A DNA stretch of 8,741 nt from assembly GCA_030597965.1 (NCBI GenBank), contig JAUVQU010000093.1:1-8741 (forward strand), written 5' to 3'. The notes under the pieces were generated by a model. That model did not search any database and had not been told where the DNA came from. It saw only the letters and a list, made by a program, of their open reading frames with translations. Position 1 is the stretch's first letter, and each line of letters starts with the position of its first letter. The DNA comes from Cellvibrionaceae bacterium. Lineage in GTDB: Bacteria > Pseudomonadota > Gammaproteobacteria > Pseudomonadales > Cellvibrionaceae. This document shows positions 1-6,052 of this stretch, piece by piece. Position numbers and translations under genes: made by a program.

Positions 1-62
1 ACCGCCTGCTTGATTAAGCGTTGCTGTGGATTTTCTGGATGTATCTGAAAAAACTGTGACAC
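1..62 (-). CDS. yciO: YciO/Sua5-family protein, N-terminal fragment (continues past the left edge)
   Basis: Partial gene reading off the left edge; only the first 20 codons are present. Translation from a GTG at 62-60 gives MSQFFQIHPENPQQRLIKQA, which closely matches the N-terminus of E. coli YciO as I remember it (MSQFFYIHPDNPQQRLINQA). YciO belongs to the YrdC/Sua5 fold family, whose members make threonylcarbamoyl-AMP for tRNA t6A modification; YciO itself is a paralogue whose main role is less certain. The start is supported by an AAGGA ribosome binding site on the minus strand, 7 bases before the GTG, and by the match beginning exactly there. It lies 79 bases downstream of rnm on the same strand, the same pairing as yciV-yciO in E. 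coli, so the two are probably co-transcribed. The catalytic part is outside the window, so activity cannot be judged. Confidence 0.85.
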   Translation of the reverse strand, partial: MSQFFQIHPENPQQRLIKQA

Positions 63-141
63 TAAAGGTTCCTTATCTAACTAATTGCCTAGACCTGAAC
101 ATTCGCTCGACATAACGCTTAATTTCAGTACTACATAATGC

Positions 142-969
142 TTACTTCTGCCAGTGAGTCCACACAGGAACACTGATCTCAGGCAGGGGTAAAAAAGACC
201 CTAACTCCTGCCAGGGCTGATCCGGCACGTGAAAATCACTGCCGCATGAAGCCAACAATTCATACTGATCGGCAATACGCGCCATATCACTGGTAACTTG
301 CGGGGTTTGTCGACCACTGACGACCTCTATCGCACCTCCGCCGGCTTCACAAAAATCATCCACCAGGCGCTTTAATTTGGTGCGGGTCATCTTATATTTA
401 TCTGGGTGCGCAATAACAGCCACACCGCCAGCATTCACAATCCACTCAACAACGGTGCCCACACCTGGCCACATCTGTTTTACATCACCCTGTTTACCGG
501 CACCTAGATACTTTTTAAACGCCACGGCCTGGCTTTTAACCGCGCCACGTTCCACCAGATGCCTTGCAAAATGGGGGCGTCCGACAATGGCATCACCGGC
601 AATCGCTTTTGCACCCTCGTAGGTATTAGCGATACCCGCCTTTTCGAGCTTGTCGGCAATGCTCAATGCGCGTTCTTCCCGCGCCCGCAACTGGTGAGCC
701 TCGGCATGAATTAACGCATCTGACTCAATATCAACATTCAGGCCAACCACGTGAATGTTCATCCCCTGCCAAAGACAAGACAGCTCAATACCCGCAATAA
801 GCTCGATGCCTTCTATTGCTGCCTGCGCACGCGCCTCGCCTAAACCGCGGGTGGTATCATGATCCGTTAGTGCCAAAGATGTCACTCCGCGCACTTTAGC
901 CCTCGACACCAACGCCTGAGGCCGTAAAATACCATCCGAGCAAGAACTGTGAGTATGAAGATCAAACAA
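142..969 (-). CDS. rnm: PHP-domain 5'-3' exoribonuclease, RNase AM (YciV/TrpH family)
   Basis: 275-residue cytoplasmic PHP-domain phosphoesterase. The E. coli orthologue (RNase AM, formerly YciV) trims the 5' ends of rRNAs and degrades short oligonucleotides and 3',5'-bisphosphonucleotides. All metal-site PHP motifs are visible: DLHTHS (3-8, His5 and His7), Asp12, TDHDT (35-39), GIELS with Glu62, His73 in HVVG, GRPHFAR with His133, AHPDKY with His188, and GSDFH with Asp245 and His247. Length is near the family norm (about 280-290). The start is a TTG: an in-frame stop lies at 1008-1006, there is no ATG or GTG between, and the resulting MFDLHTHS begins where homologues begin. A CAGGT sequence on the minus strand puts AGG 8 bases before the TTG. 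It is divergent from the VC0807-family gene and upstream of yciO. I see no missing active-site residue. Function is inferred from family. Confidence 0.93.
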   Translation of the reverse strand: MFDLHTHSSCSDGILRPQALVSRAKVRGVTSLALTDHDTTRGLGEARAQAAIEGIELIAGIELSCLWQGMNIHVVGLNVDIESDALIHAEAHQLRAREERALSIADKLEKAGIANTYEGAKAIAGDAIVGRPHFARHLVERGAVKSQAVAFKKYLGAGKQGDVKQMWPGVGTVVEWIVNAGGVAVIAHPDKYKMTRTKLKRLVDDFCEAGGGAIEVVSGRQTPQVTSDMARIADQYELLASCGSDFHVPDQPWQELGSFLPLPEISVPVWTHWQK

Positions 970-973
970 CCTA

Positions 974-994
974 GTTACCTGATGTGTTACCTGA
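974..994. repeat. Direct repeat of GTTACCTGA with 12-bp period in the divergent promoter region
   Basis: GTTACCTGA occurs at 974-982 and again, perfectly, at 986-994, separated by TGT. It lies just upstream of rnm, and the proximal copy contains the rnm ribosome binding site (AGG on the minus strand). A 12-bp period does not match one helical turn exactly. It could be a regulator half-site pair or just a local duplication of the ribosome binding site. Confidence 0.5.
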
Positions 995-999
995 CGTAA

Positions 1000-1005
1000 T
1001 TGACA
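1000..1005 (+). promoter_or_regulatory. Consensus -35 hexamer (TTGACA), candidate promoter for the VC0807-family/yciI genes
   Basis: A perfect TTGACA lies 76 bases before the TTG start of the downstream gene. The -10 partner is poor: ACTTAA at 17-bp spacing or TTAACT at 19-bp spacing, so strength would be low or activator-dependent. Between it and the gene is a hairpin, TACTGC-CAC-GCAGTA (1044-1058), which would fall in the 5' leader. The promoter is inferred from the hexamer and its position only. Confidence 0.35.
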
Positions 1006-1080
1006 CTATCTAGCGTGAAAACACTTAACTTAAACAACTTGTTTACTGCCACGCAGTAGATAGCAAGAAAGGTATTATCC

Positions 1081-1794
1081 TTGACTGACACCATGATACA
1101 ATCACCAGAGAAAAGAAAACGAGAAGGTATCCTGGGCAATCTATTGCTCAATATCATTATACCTACCGTGATTTTAACCAAACTTAGCGGTGAAGACTGG
1201 CTCGGCACAAAAATGGCTATTGTGGTTGCACTGGCCTTTCCTGTTATTTATGGCCTTAAGGACTTTTACACCTCCCGAAAACTCAACTTCTTCTCAATTT
1301 TGGGGGTGGTGAGTATTTTCTTGACGGGCGGCATCAGCCTATTGGAACTTGACCCCAAATACATAGCGATTAAAGAGGCCGCCATTCCTGCATTACTTGG
1401 CCTAGCCACCCTGGCCTCGCTAAAAACACGTTATCCACTGGTGCGCACCTTTCTTTATAACGACAAGATTTTACAGGTAGATAAGGTCGCAACTGCACTG
1501 AAAGAAAACAACAATCAAATCCACTTTGATCAAGTGCTCAAAAATGCCTCCTATTTGATTGCCTTCTCTTTTTTGGTCTCATCCATTTTGAATTATGCAC
1601 TGGCCAAATATCTATTGGTTAGCCCACCTGGCACAGAGGCATTTAATGCCGAACTGGGTAAAATGACCGCACTTAGCTTCCCTGTCATTGCTCTCCCAGC
1701 CACCGTTGTCATGATGTTTGCCCTATTTTACTTATTTCGCCAAATCACCAAGCTGACTAAACTCAGCCTTGAAGACATTTTGCACACCGATTAA
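1081..1794 (+). CDS. VC0807-family inner-membrane protein (septation protein A-like)
   Basis: 237-residue polytopic membrane protein matching the VC0807 family, distantly related to YciB/IspZ, the intracellular septation protein A. The substrate or exact role is not known. Visible hydrophobic segments are at about 18-34, 42-60, 69-88, 97-113, 154-176 and 196-220, giving about six TM helices with a positively charged N-terminus (EKRKR). Recognisable family stretches are NIIIPTVILTKLS (24-36), GLKDFYTSRKLNFFSILG (58-75), FLTGGISLLELD (80-91) and IKEAAIPALLG (97-107). The start is taken as TTG at 1081 because AGAAAGG at 1066-1072 is 8 bases upstream; the in-frame ATG at 1093 would leave 20 bases and is less likely. 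An in-frame TAG at 1057-1059 bounds the ORF. The gene is followed after 23 bases by yciI, a neighbour also common near septation-protein genes, so the two are likely co-transcribed. Confidence 0.85.
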   Translation: MTDTMIQSPEKRKREGILGNLLLNIIIPTVILTKLSGEDWLGTKMAIVVALAFPVIYGLKDFYTSRKLNFFSILGVVSIFLTGGISLLELDPKYIAIKEAAIPALLGLATLASLKTRYPLVRTFLYNDKILQVDKVATALKENNNQIHFDQVLKNASYLIAFSFLVSSILNYALAKYLLVSPPGTEAFNAELGKMTALSFPVIALPATVVMMFALFYLFRQITKLTKLSLEDILHTD

Positions 1795-1817
1795 TTTTCC
1801 AACAAAAGACCCAAATT

Positions 1818-2117
1818 ATGCTCTACGCCATTATTAGTGAAGATATACCCAACAGCCTTGAAAAGCGTTTGGCGGCACGCCCTGCTCACTTGGTTCGCCT
1901 TGAAGACCTAAAACAACAGGGTCGTCTGCTGGTAGCTGGCCCTCACCCGGCTATTGACTCGAATGACCCGGGAGAAGCAGGATTTACCGGCAGCTTAATC
2001 ATTGCAGAATTTGAATCCTTAATCGCCGCCCAAGCCTGGGCAGATGCTGACCCTTATATTGAATCAGGCGTGTACGAAAAGGTTGTCGTTAAACCTTACA
2101 AAAAAGTGCTGCCTTGA
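1818..2117 (+). CDS. yciI: YciI family protein
   Basis: 99-residue single-domain YciI protein with a ferredoxin-like (dimeric alpha-beta barrel) fold and no certain enzymatic function; members are suspected enzymes because of a conserved His-Asp pair in a cleft. Family landmarks seen here are MLYAI at the N-terminus, RPAHLVRLEDLKQQGRLLVAGP (21-42) with the conserved His24, the GSLIIAEFES strand (58-67), and the DPY motif at 78-80 followed by a C-terminal VYEKVVVKPYKKVLP strand. Length is typical (about 95-100). The ATG at 1818 gives the canonical N-terminus, although no strong ribosome binding site is visible (only AAAAG-type sequence), so translation may partly depend on the upstream VC0807-family gene 23 bases away. 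A conserved small cytoplasmic protein. Confidence 0.9.
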   Translation: MLYAIISEDIPNSLEKRLAARPAHLVRLEDLKQQGRLLVAGPHPAIDSNDPGEAGFTGSLIIAEFESLIAAQAWADADPYIESGVYEKVVVKPYKKVLP

Positions 2118-2199
2118 GCACAACAACAAACGTAACGCCCCTAAATATAGTAAGATAGACACCTGAATTTAACATTGAAATAGAAAGAACACGTTTAAT

Positions 2200-2880
2200 A
2201 TGAATGTAAAAATAATTGCCGCCACTATTGTCGCCCTGACTCTTAATCTGCTTGTCGTTCCTACAGTCAGCGCCGAGTCCCGCTGGATTAATGATAAAGT
2301 TCTTGTACCTCTGCGCAGCGGGCAAGGTAATCAATTCCGTATCATCAGGAATTTAAAAACCGGAACACCACTCACCTTACTTCAAACCGATAAAAAAAGT
2401 GGTTGGTCCAATGTGAAAACAATGGGAGGCACTTCAGGCTGGCTACCTTCACAATATCTGAGCCGTGTAACACCACCGAGCCTACAGCTTGTAGACGCAA
2501 AGAAAAAAATTGAATCTTTAACCGCCAAGCACAATGAACTTAAACAATCCCTGCAAACCACCAGCAGTGAGTTCAAAGATACTCAAGCTAACCTTTCTGA
2601 TCTTTCCCAAGAGAATAACCAGCTAAAAAAAGAACTCGACGAAATAAAAATCATCTCGCGTAACGCCGTCAAAATGCATGCCCAACATCAGGTATTACTG
2701 AAAGCACATAAAGTACTGGAAACCGATCTGGATGTAATGAAATCAGATAATGAACGGCTCCGTAGCGATCGTTCCGTCAAATTCTTCGTATACGGGGTAG
2801 CGGCTGTATTAATTGGCGTTCTACTGGCAATAATCTTGCCTAACCTGCGTCGCAAGAAAAAGTTTTCTGAATGGGCCTGA
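2200..2880 (+). CDS. ygiM: YgiM-like (TIGR04211-type) SH3-domain, coiled-coil, C-terminal-anchored membrane protein
   Basis: 226-residue envelope protein with the YgiM architecture. In order: a signal peptide (residues 1-25, MNVK then a long hydrophobic core, likely cut after VSA), a bacterial SH3 domain (about 29-92, with VPLRSGQGNQFRIIRNLKTGTPLTLLQTD and the closing GGTSGWLPSQYLS), a heptad-rich coiled coil (about 96-190, many Leu/Gln/Glu/Lys), a C-terminal TM helix (about 195-215) and a short basic cytoplasmic tail (RRKKKFSEWA). E. coli YgiM has the same order and a similar tail. The SH3 and coiled-coil parts would be periplasmic; the exact role is unknown, and peptidoglycan or protein binding is only inferred from the SH3 domain. 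The ribosome binding site is weak (AGAAAG at 2182-2187). The gap from yciI is 82 bases and contains TATAGT at 2146-2151 with no good -35, so a separate promoter is possible but unproven. Confidence 0.85.
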   Translation: MNVKIIAATIVALTLNLLVVPTVSAESRWINDKVLVPLRSGQGNQFRIIRNLKTGTPLTLLQTDKKSGWSNVKTMGGTSGWLPSQYLSRVTPPSLQLVDAKKKIESLTAKHNELKQSLQTTSSEFKDTQANLSDLSQENNQLKKELDEIKIISRNAVKMHAQHQVLLKAHKVLETDLDVMKSDNERLRSDRSVKFFVYGVAAVLIGVLLAIILPNLRRKKKFSEWA

Positions 2881-2933
2881 TTTTTAAAAGAGTCTCGACA
2901 AGAATATTAGCCCAAGAGCATTTGATATAATCT

Positions 2934-3527
2934 ATGACCATAAAATACACATTCAAACTTTTTTTAGCTGTAGTTTTTAGCTTCGTACTTTCGGTAAATG
3001 CCAACGCAGACACTCAACAGGCCCCGAGTGTTACTTTTACTACGGATATGGGCGACATTACTTTGTCATTATTTCCCGATAAAGCACCGGCTACCGTCGC
3101 CAACTTCTTAAACTATGCAGAAAGTGGCTTTTATAACGGCACGATATTTCACCGCATTGTGCCCGGTTTTGTTGTACAGGGTGGCGGACATACGTTTGAT
3201 TTCACCCAAAAACCTACCAACGCGCCGGTCAAGAATGAGTCCATTGGTGGTCTGAAAAACAAGGAAGGTACGCTATCTATGGCGCGCCGGCCCCACCCAG
3301 ACAGTGCCACATCACAGTTCTTTATTAACCTTAAAAACAATCACTCTTTGGATGCCAAAAAGCGTAACGACAAAGACGAAGCAGGTTATACCGTTTTTGC
3401 TGAAATCACCGAAGGCATGAACATAGTTCACAATATGGCTCGCGTCCCCAGGGGGCAATACAGACGCTATCCAGAAGCGCCTAATGTTTCTATTCGCATA
3501 CTCTCCACTCAAATACATTCACAGTAA
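2934..3527 (+). CDS. ppiA: Secreted cyclophilin-type peptidyl-prolyl cis-trans isomerase (PpiA-like)
   Basis: 197-residue cyclophilin. A signal peptide (1-25: MTIKYTFK, hydrophobic core, cleavage after ANA before DTQQ) sends it to the periplasm, so it most resembles PpiA rather than cytoplasmic PpiB; the symbol rests on that and on its single-domain layout. It isomerises X-Pro bonds during protein folding. The cyclophilin core starts at VTFTTDMGDITLSLFPDKAP and holds FHRIVPGFVVQGG (72-84) with the active-site Arg74, Phe79 and Gln82, the TSQFFINL strand and the YTVFAEITEGMNIV strand. The SLD after NNH replaces the Trp of eukaryotic cyclophilins, as is usual in bacterial ones. The ATG at 2934 is the first in-frame start after a stop at 2928-2930, but only a distant AAGAG (2914-2918) precedes it, so initiation looks weak. 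It is first in a tight run with pdxJ, 11 bases downstream. Confidence 0.88.
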   Translation: MTIKYTFKLFLAVVFSFVLSVNANADTQQAPSVTFTTDMGDITLSLFPDKAPATVANFLNYAESGFYNGTIFHRIVPGFVVQGGGHTFDFTQKPTNAPVKNESIGGLKNKEGTLSMARRPHPDSATSQFFINLKNNHSLDAKKRNDKDEAGYTVFAEITEGMNIVHNMARVPRGQYRRYPEAPNVSIRILSTQIHSQ

Positions 3528-3538
3528 TAAGGGCAGAC

Positions 3539-4312
3539 ATGAGCGCTCCCGCAGCTAAGACGCTATTAAGCGTTAATCTCAACAAGATTGCGTTAATTCG
3601 TAACTCCCGCGAAGGCAGCTACCCCTCAGTGGTTGAGCACGCTCAAACTTGTCTGGATTCTGGTGCGGACGGTATTACGGTTCACCCACGTCCGGATCAG
3701 CGCCATATACGTCCACACGACGTTCGTGAACTGGCCCTATTAGTCGCACCACTCGATGGCATTGAGTTTAACGTTGAAGGCAACCCCTTCGCCGAGAGCC
3801 TTGGTGATTACCCCGGCTTCCTCGAACTCGTCAGAGAAACTCGCCCAGATCAATGCACGCTGGTGCCGGACTCAAATGATCAGCTGACATCCGATCATGG
3901 TTTTGATTTGACCCAGGCAGGGGAAACTCTAAAACCAATTATTGCCGACTTACACAGTCATGGTTGTCGCGTCAGCTTATTCATGGATCCGATACCCAAA
4001 CAAATACGGTTAGCAAAAGAAGTCGGTGCCGATCGCATTGAGCTCTACACCGGACCCTATGCCGCCGCATATCGTCAACAAAGTCCGGATATAGAATCAC
4101 TCTTTCAAGAGTATGTGACTGCCGCTGAGGTCGCCCTGGAAGTCGGCTTGGGTATTAATGCAGGACATGACCTGGATTTAGATAACCTACCAAAATTTCG
4201 TAAATTGCCCCAACTTCTAGAAGTCTCGATCGGTCATGCTCTCACGGTTGATTCAATTCAAATGGGTATGGCCAACGCCGTAGCCGCTTACGCCAAAATT
4301 TGCAGAAGCTAA
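3539..4312 (+). CDS. pdxJ: Pyridoxine 5'-phosphate synthase PdxJ, Bacteroidetes-type sequence subgroup
   Basis: 257-residue PdxJ, the TIM-barrel enzyme that condenses 1-deoxyxylulose 5-phosphate with 3-amino-2-oxopropyl phosphate to form pyridoxine 5'-phosphate, the last ring-forming step of DXP-dependent vitamin B6 synthesis. Landmarks: SVNLNKIALIRNSR (11-24), ITVHPRPDQRHIRPHDVR (46-63, His49, Arg51, His56), FNVEGNP with the likely catalytic Glu80, TLVPD (107-111), RVSLFMDP (144-151), RIELYTGPYA (166-175), GINAGHDL (205-212, His210) and VSIGHAL (229-235). The usual proteobacterial NIDHVATLRQARG is here NLNKIALIRNSREG, and the HPRP, EGNP and ELYTGPYA forms match PdxJ of Bacteroidetes as I remember it. 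The ATG follows AAGGG by about 6 bases. It lies between the cyclophilin and DUF2520 genes, not next to recO/acpS as is common, so it may be a second or replaced copy. Confidence 0.9.
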   Translation: MSAPAAKTLLSVNLNKIALIRNSREGSYPSVVEHAQTCLDSGADGITVHPRPDQRHIRPHDVRELALLVAPLDGIEFNVEGNPFAESLGDYPGFLELVRETRPDQCTLVPDSNDQLTSDHGFDLTQAGETLKPIIADLHSHGCRVSLFMDPIPKQIRLAKEVGADRIELYTGPYAAAYRQQSPDIESLFQEYVTAAEVALEVGLGINAGHDLDLDNLPKFRKLPQLLEVSIGHALTVDSIQMGMANAVAAYAKICRS

Positions 4313-4331
4313 GCTTCGTACTGGAGTCCCC

Positions 4332-5228
4332 GTGCCCGCCACACTAAGTTTAAATCTCATTGGCGCTGGTCGTCTTGGTCAGACTCTGGCGTATTTGTGG
4401 CGCAAGCAATCCTTACTGAAAGTTAATCAGCTACTCACACAATCACCGACAAGCGCTACAGCGGCGGTTGAATTTATAGGATCAGGTAATGCGTGCCATG
4501 ACATTAATGAAATGTCCGCAGCCGACCTGTGGCTTATCGCCACCCCCGACGGGAGTATTCCCGCAGTAATTGAAACGCTACGCCAAAGTAATCTCATTAA
4601 GCCTGGCAATATTGTTTTCCATTGCAGTGGCGCTCTTAGCAGCGAAGAGCTGCAACCTCTGGCCGATATAGGCGCAAGGATTGCCAGTGTGCACCCCATA
4701 CACAGCTTTGCCTCAGCCACTTCTTCCGTAAATGATTTTTCCGGAAGCCATTGCGCCTGCGAAGGTGACAATGCAGCACTCGCACAATTAAAGCCTTTAT
4801 TTACAAGCATTGGTGGCCAATGCTTTACCATCGAGCAACAAAACAAAAGCCTTTATCACGCCGCTTCCGTTATGGCCTGTAATTACCTGGTCACCCTACT
4901 CGAAGCCAGTCGTGAGACCTTTGCGATAGCGGGAATTTCAGAGGAACAAGCCAATCAATTAATGGCACCTATTGTTCACCAAACGGCAGATAACCTTTTC
5001 AACAATTCAGCCGCCGATGTGCTCACCGGACCCATTGCCAGAGGTGATGTGAAAACCGTACAAAAACAACTCGATAAGCTGAGCGAAGAAGATGGCGAAC
5101 TGGCCAATCTCTATCGCAGTCTTGGCGTTAAAACTGTTGCTATTGCTCGCCAACAGCTCTCATCACAAAACCAAGCAAGACTCGATCAACTCAAACAAAT
5201 TGAAGCACTACTTAATTTAAGTAAGTAA
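4332..5228 (+). CDS. Rossmann-fold, DUF2520-domain putative oxidoreductase
   Basis: 298-residue protein with an N-terminal NAD(P)-binding Rossmann domain and a C-terminal all-helical DUF2520 domain, resembling in layout ProC/PanE-type dehydrogenases. The reaction is unknown. Seen: the nucleotide-binding loop GAGRLG (11-16) after the first strand, DLWLIATPDGSI (65-76), IVFHCSGALSSEEL (94-107), SVHPIHSFA (119-127) at the domain junction, YHAASVMACNYLVTLLEAS (175-193) in the first DUF2520 helix, and LTGPIARGDVKTV (231-243), a family signature. The start is GTG at 4332, preceded by GGAG at 4323-4326 with 5 bases spacing; no in-frame ATG gives a complete Rossmann strand. It starts 19 bases after pdxJ and ends 8 bases before the methyltransferase gene, so it is almost certainly part of the same transcript. 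A link to B6 metabolism is possible from position only. Confidence 0.85.
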   Translation: MPATLSLNLIGAGRLGQTLAYLWRKQSLLKVNQLLTQSPTSATAAVEFIGSGNACHDINEMSAADLWLIATPDGSIPAVIETLRQSNLIKPGNIVFHCSGALSSEELQPLADIGARIASVHPIHSFASATSSVNDFSGSHCACEGDNAALAQLKPLFTSIGGQCFTIEQQNKSLYHAASVMACNYLVTLLEASRETFAIAGISEEQANQLMAPIVHQTADNLFNNSAADVLTGPIARGDVKTVQKQLDKLSEEDGELANLYRSLGVKTVAIARQQLSSQNQARLDQLKQIEALLNLSK

Positions 5229-5236
5229 ACGTAACC

Positions 5237-6052
5237 ATGACCGATCAACGACACGCAGATTCCGAAGCCTACTTGCAAAAGAAGCAATTCTTTAATCAAC
5301 TGCTCACCATCTATGGACGCAAACCTGTACTGGAAGCTCTGCAAGAACCCAGCACCAAGGTCTTCCGCTTACACCTGGCCGAATCAAATCGCGGTGGAGG
5401 GATTATTGATGACATCATTAAACTGGCGACAGACAAGGGCGCGGAAGTGCTCTATCACGATCGCAAATCACTGGCACGCCTGTCTAAAAACTCCAAGCAA
5501 GATCAGGGCGTAGTCGCCGATCTTATTTGCGAAGGCTACAAAGATTATCGAGACTTCTTAAAACAACAAGAGATACAACAGCAGAAATGTGATGAGCCAT
5601 ATGACATCATCGCTCTGGATAGAATCACCAACCCGCAAAACCTCGGCATGATCATTCGCTCCGTCTGCGCAGGACAAACCACCGCCCTGCTACTCCCCAA
5701 CAAAGGTTGCGCCAAACTGGATGCTCTTGTGATCAAAGCCAGTACCGGCACTATATTCCGTGCGCCTATTTTACGCTGTGATTCATTACCCAAAGCCCTG
5801 CAAGACTTTCGCGCAGCCGGTTGTGATGTGTACGGTTTATCTTCACACGCAAACACTCAAATAGGCGAAATGGACAAGAATAAAAAGCCCGCTGTATTTG
5901 TACTCGGCAATGAAACGGAAGGCGTCAGTAAGGAAGTAGAACAGCAATGTAACGCCATGGTATCAATCCCCATGCAGCGCAATGTGGAATCTTTAAATGT
6001 TGCGGTTACTGCGAGTTTATTGGCCTTCAGGAAAGTCTTTCGGGGTAATTAA
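5237..6052 (+). CDS. SpoU/TrmH-family (SPOUT) RNA 2'-O-methyltransferase
   Basis: 271-residue S-adenosylmethionine-dependent RNA ribose 2'-O-methyltransferase with an RlmB-like layout. The N-terminal substrate-binding domain (about 20-100) has IYGRKPVLEAL (25-35), comparable to the IYG-HAV-ALL start of RlmB. The catalytic SPOUT domain holds motif 1 DRITNPQNLGMIIRS (128-142), motif 2 FVLGNETEGVS (221-231) and motif 3 VSIPMQRNVESLNVAVTASLLAF (242-264), which form the trefoil knot and AdoMet site. The target (rRNA or tRNA) cannot be assigned; several paralogues (RlmB, TrmH, TrmG-like) share these motifs. The ATG lies 8 bases after the DUF2520 stop without a clear ribosome binding site, consistent with translational coupling. 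The last 36 bases overlap the convergent DUF3179 gene, and no terminator is visible downstream. Confidence 0.9.
   Translation: MTDQRHADSEAYLQKKQFFNQLLTIYGRKPVLEALQEPSTKVFRLHLAESNRGGGIIDDIIKLATDKGAEVLYHDRKSLARLSKNSKQDQGVVADLICEGYKDYRDFLKQQEIQQQKCDEPYDIIALDRITNPQNLGMIIRSVCAGQTTALLLPNKGCAKLDALVIKASTGTIFRAPILRCDSLPKALQDFRAAGCDVYGLSSHANTQIGEMDKNKKPAVFVLGNETEGVSKEVEQQCNAMVSIPMQRNVESLNVAVTASLLAFRKVFRGN

Noticed and set aside
2106..2121. Hairpin GTGCT-GCCTTG-AGCAC at the end of yciI, with a T-run on the minus strand
   Set aside because: On the plus strand, where yciI is transcribed, no T-run follows; the T-run is only on the minus strand, where no gene ends nearby. The stem is just 5 bp.
2923..2931. 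Perfect extended -10 (TGATATAAT) immediately before the cyclophilin gene
   Set aside because: Transcription would begin about 2938, inside the coding sequence after the ATG at 2934, there is no matching -35 at normal spacing, and no downstream in-frame start would keep the signal peptide.
4427..4846. 139-codon open frame on the minus strand within the DUF2520 gene
   Set aside because: It lies wholly antisense to a gene with clear Rossmann and DUF2520 motifs and shows no recognisable domain of its own.
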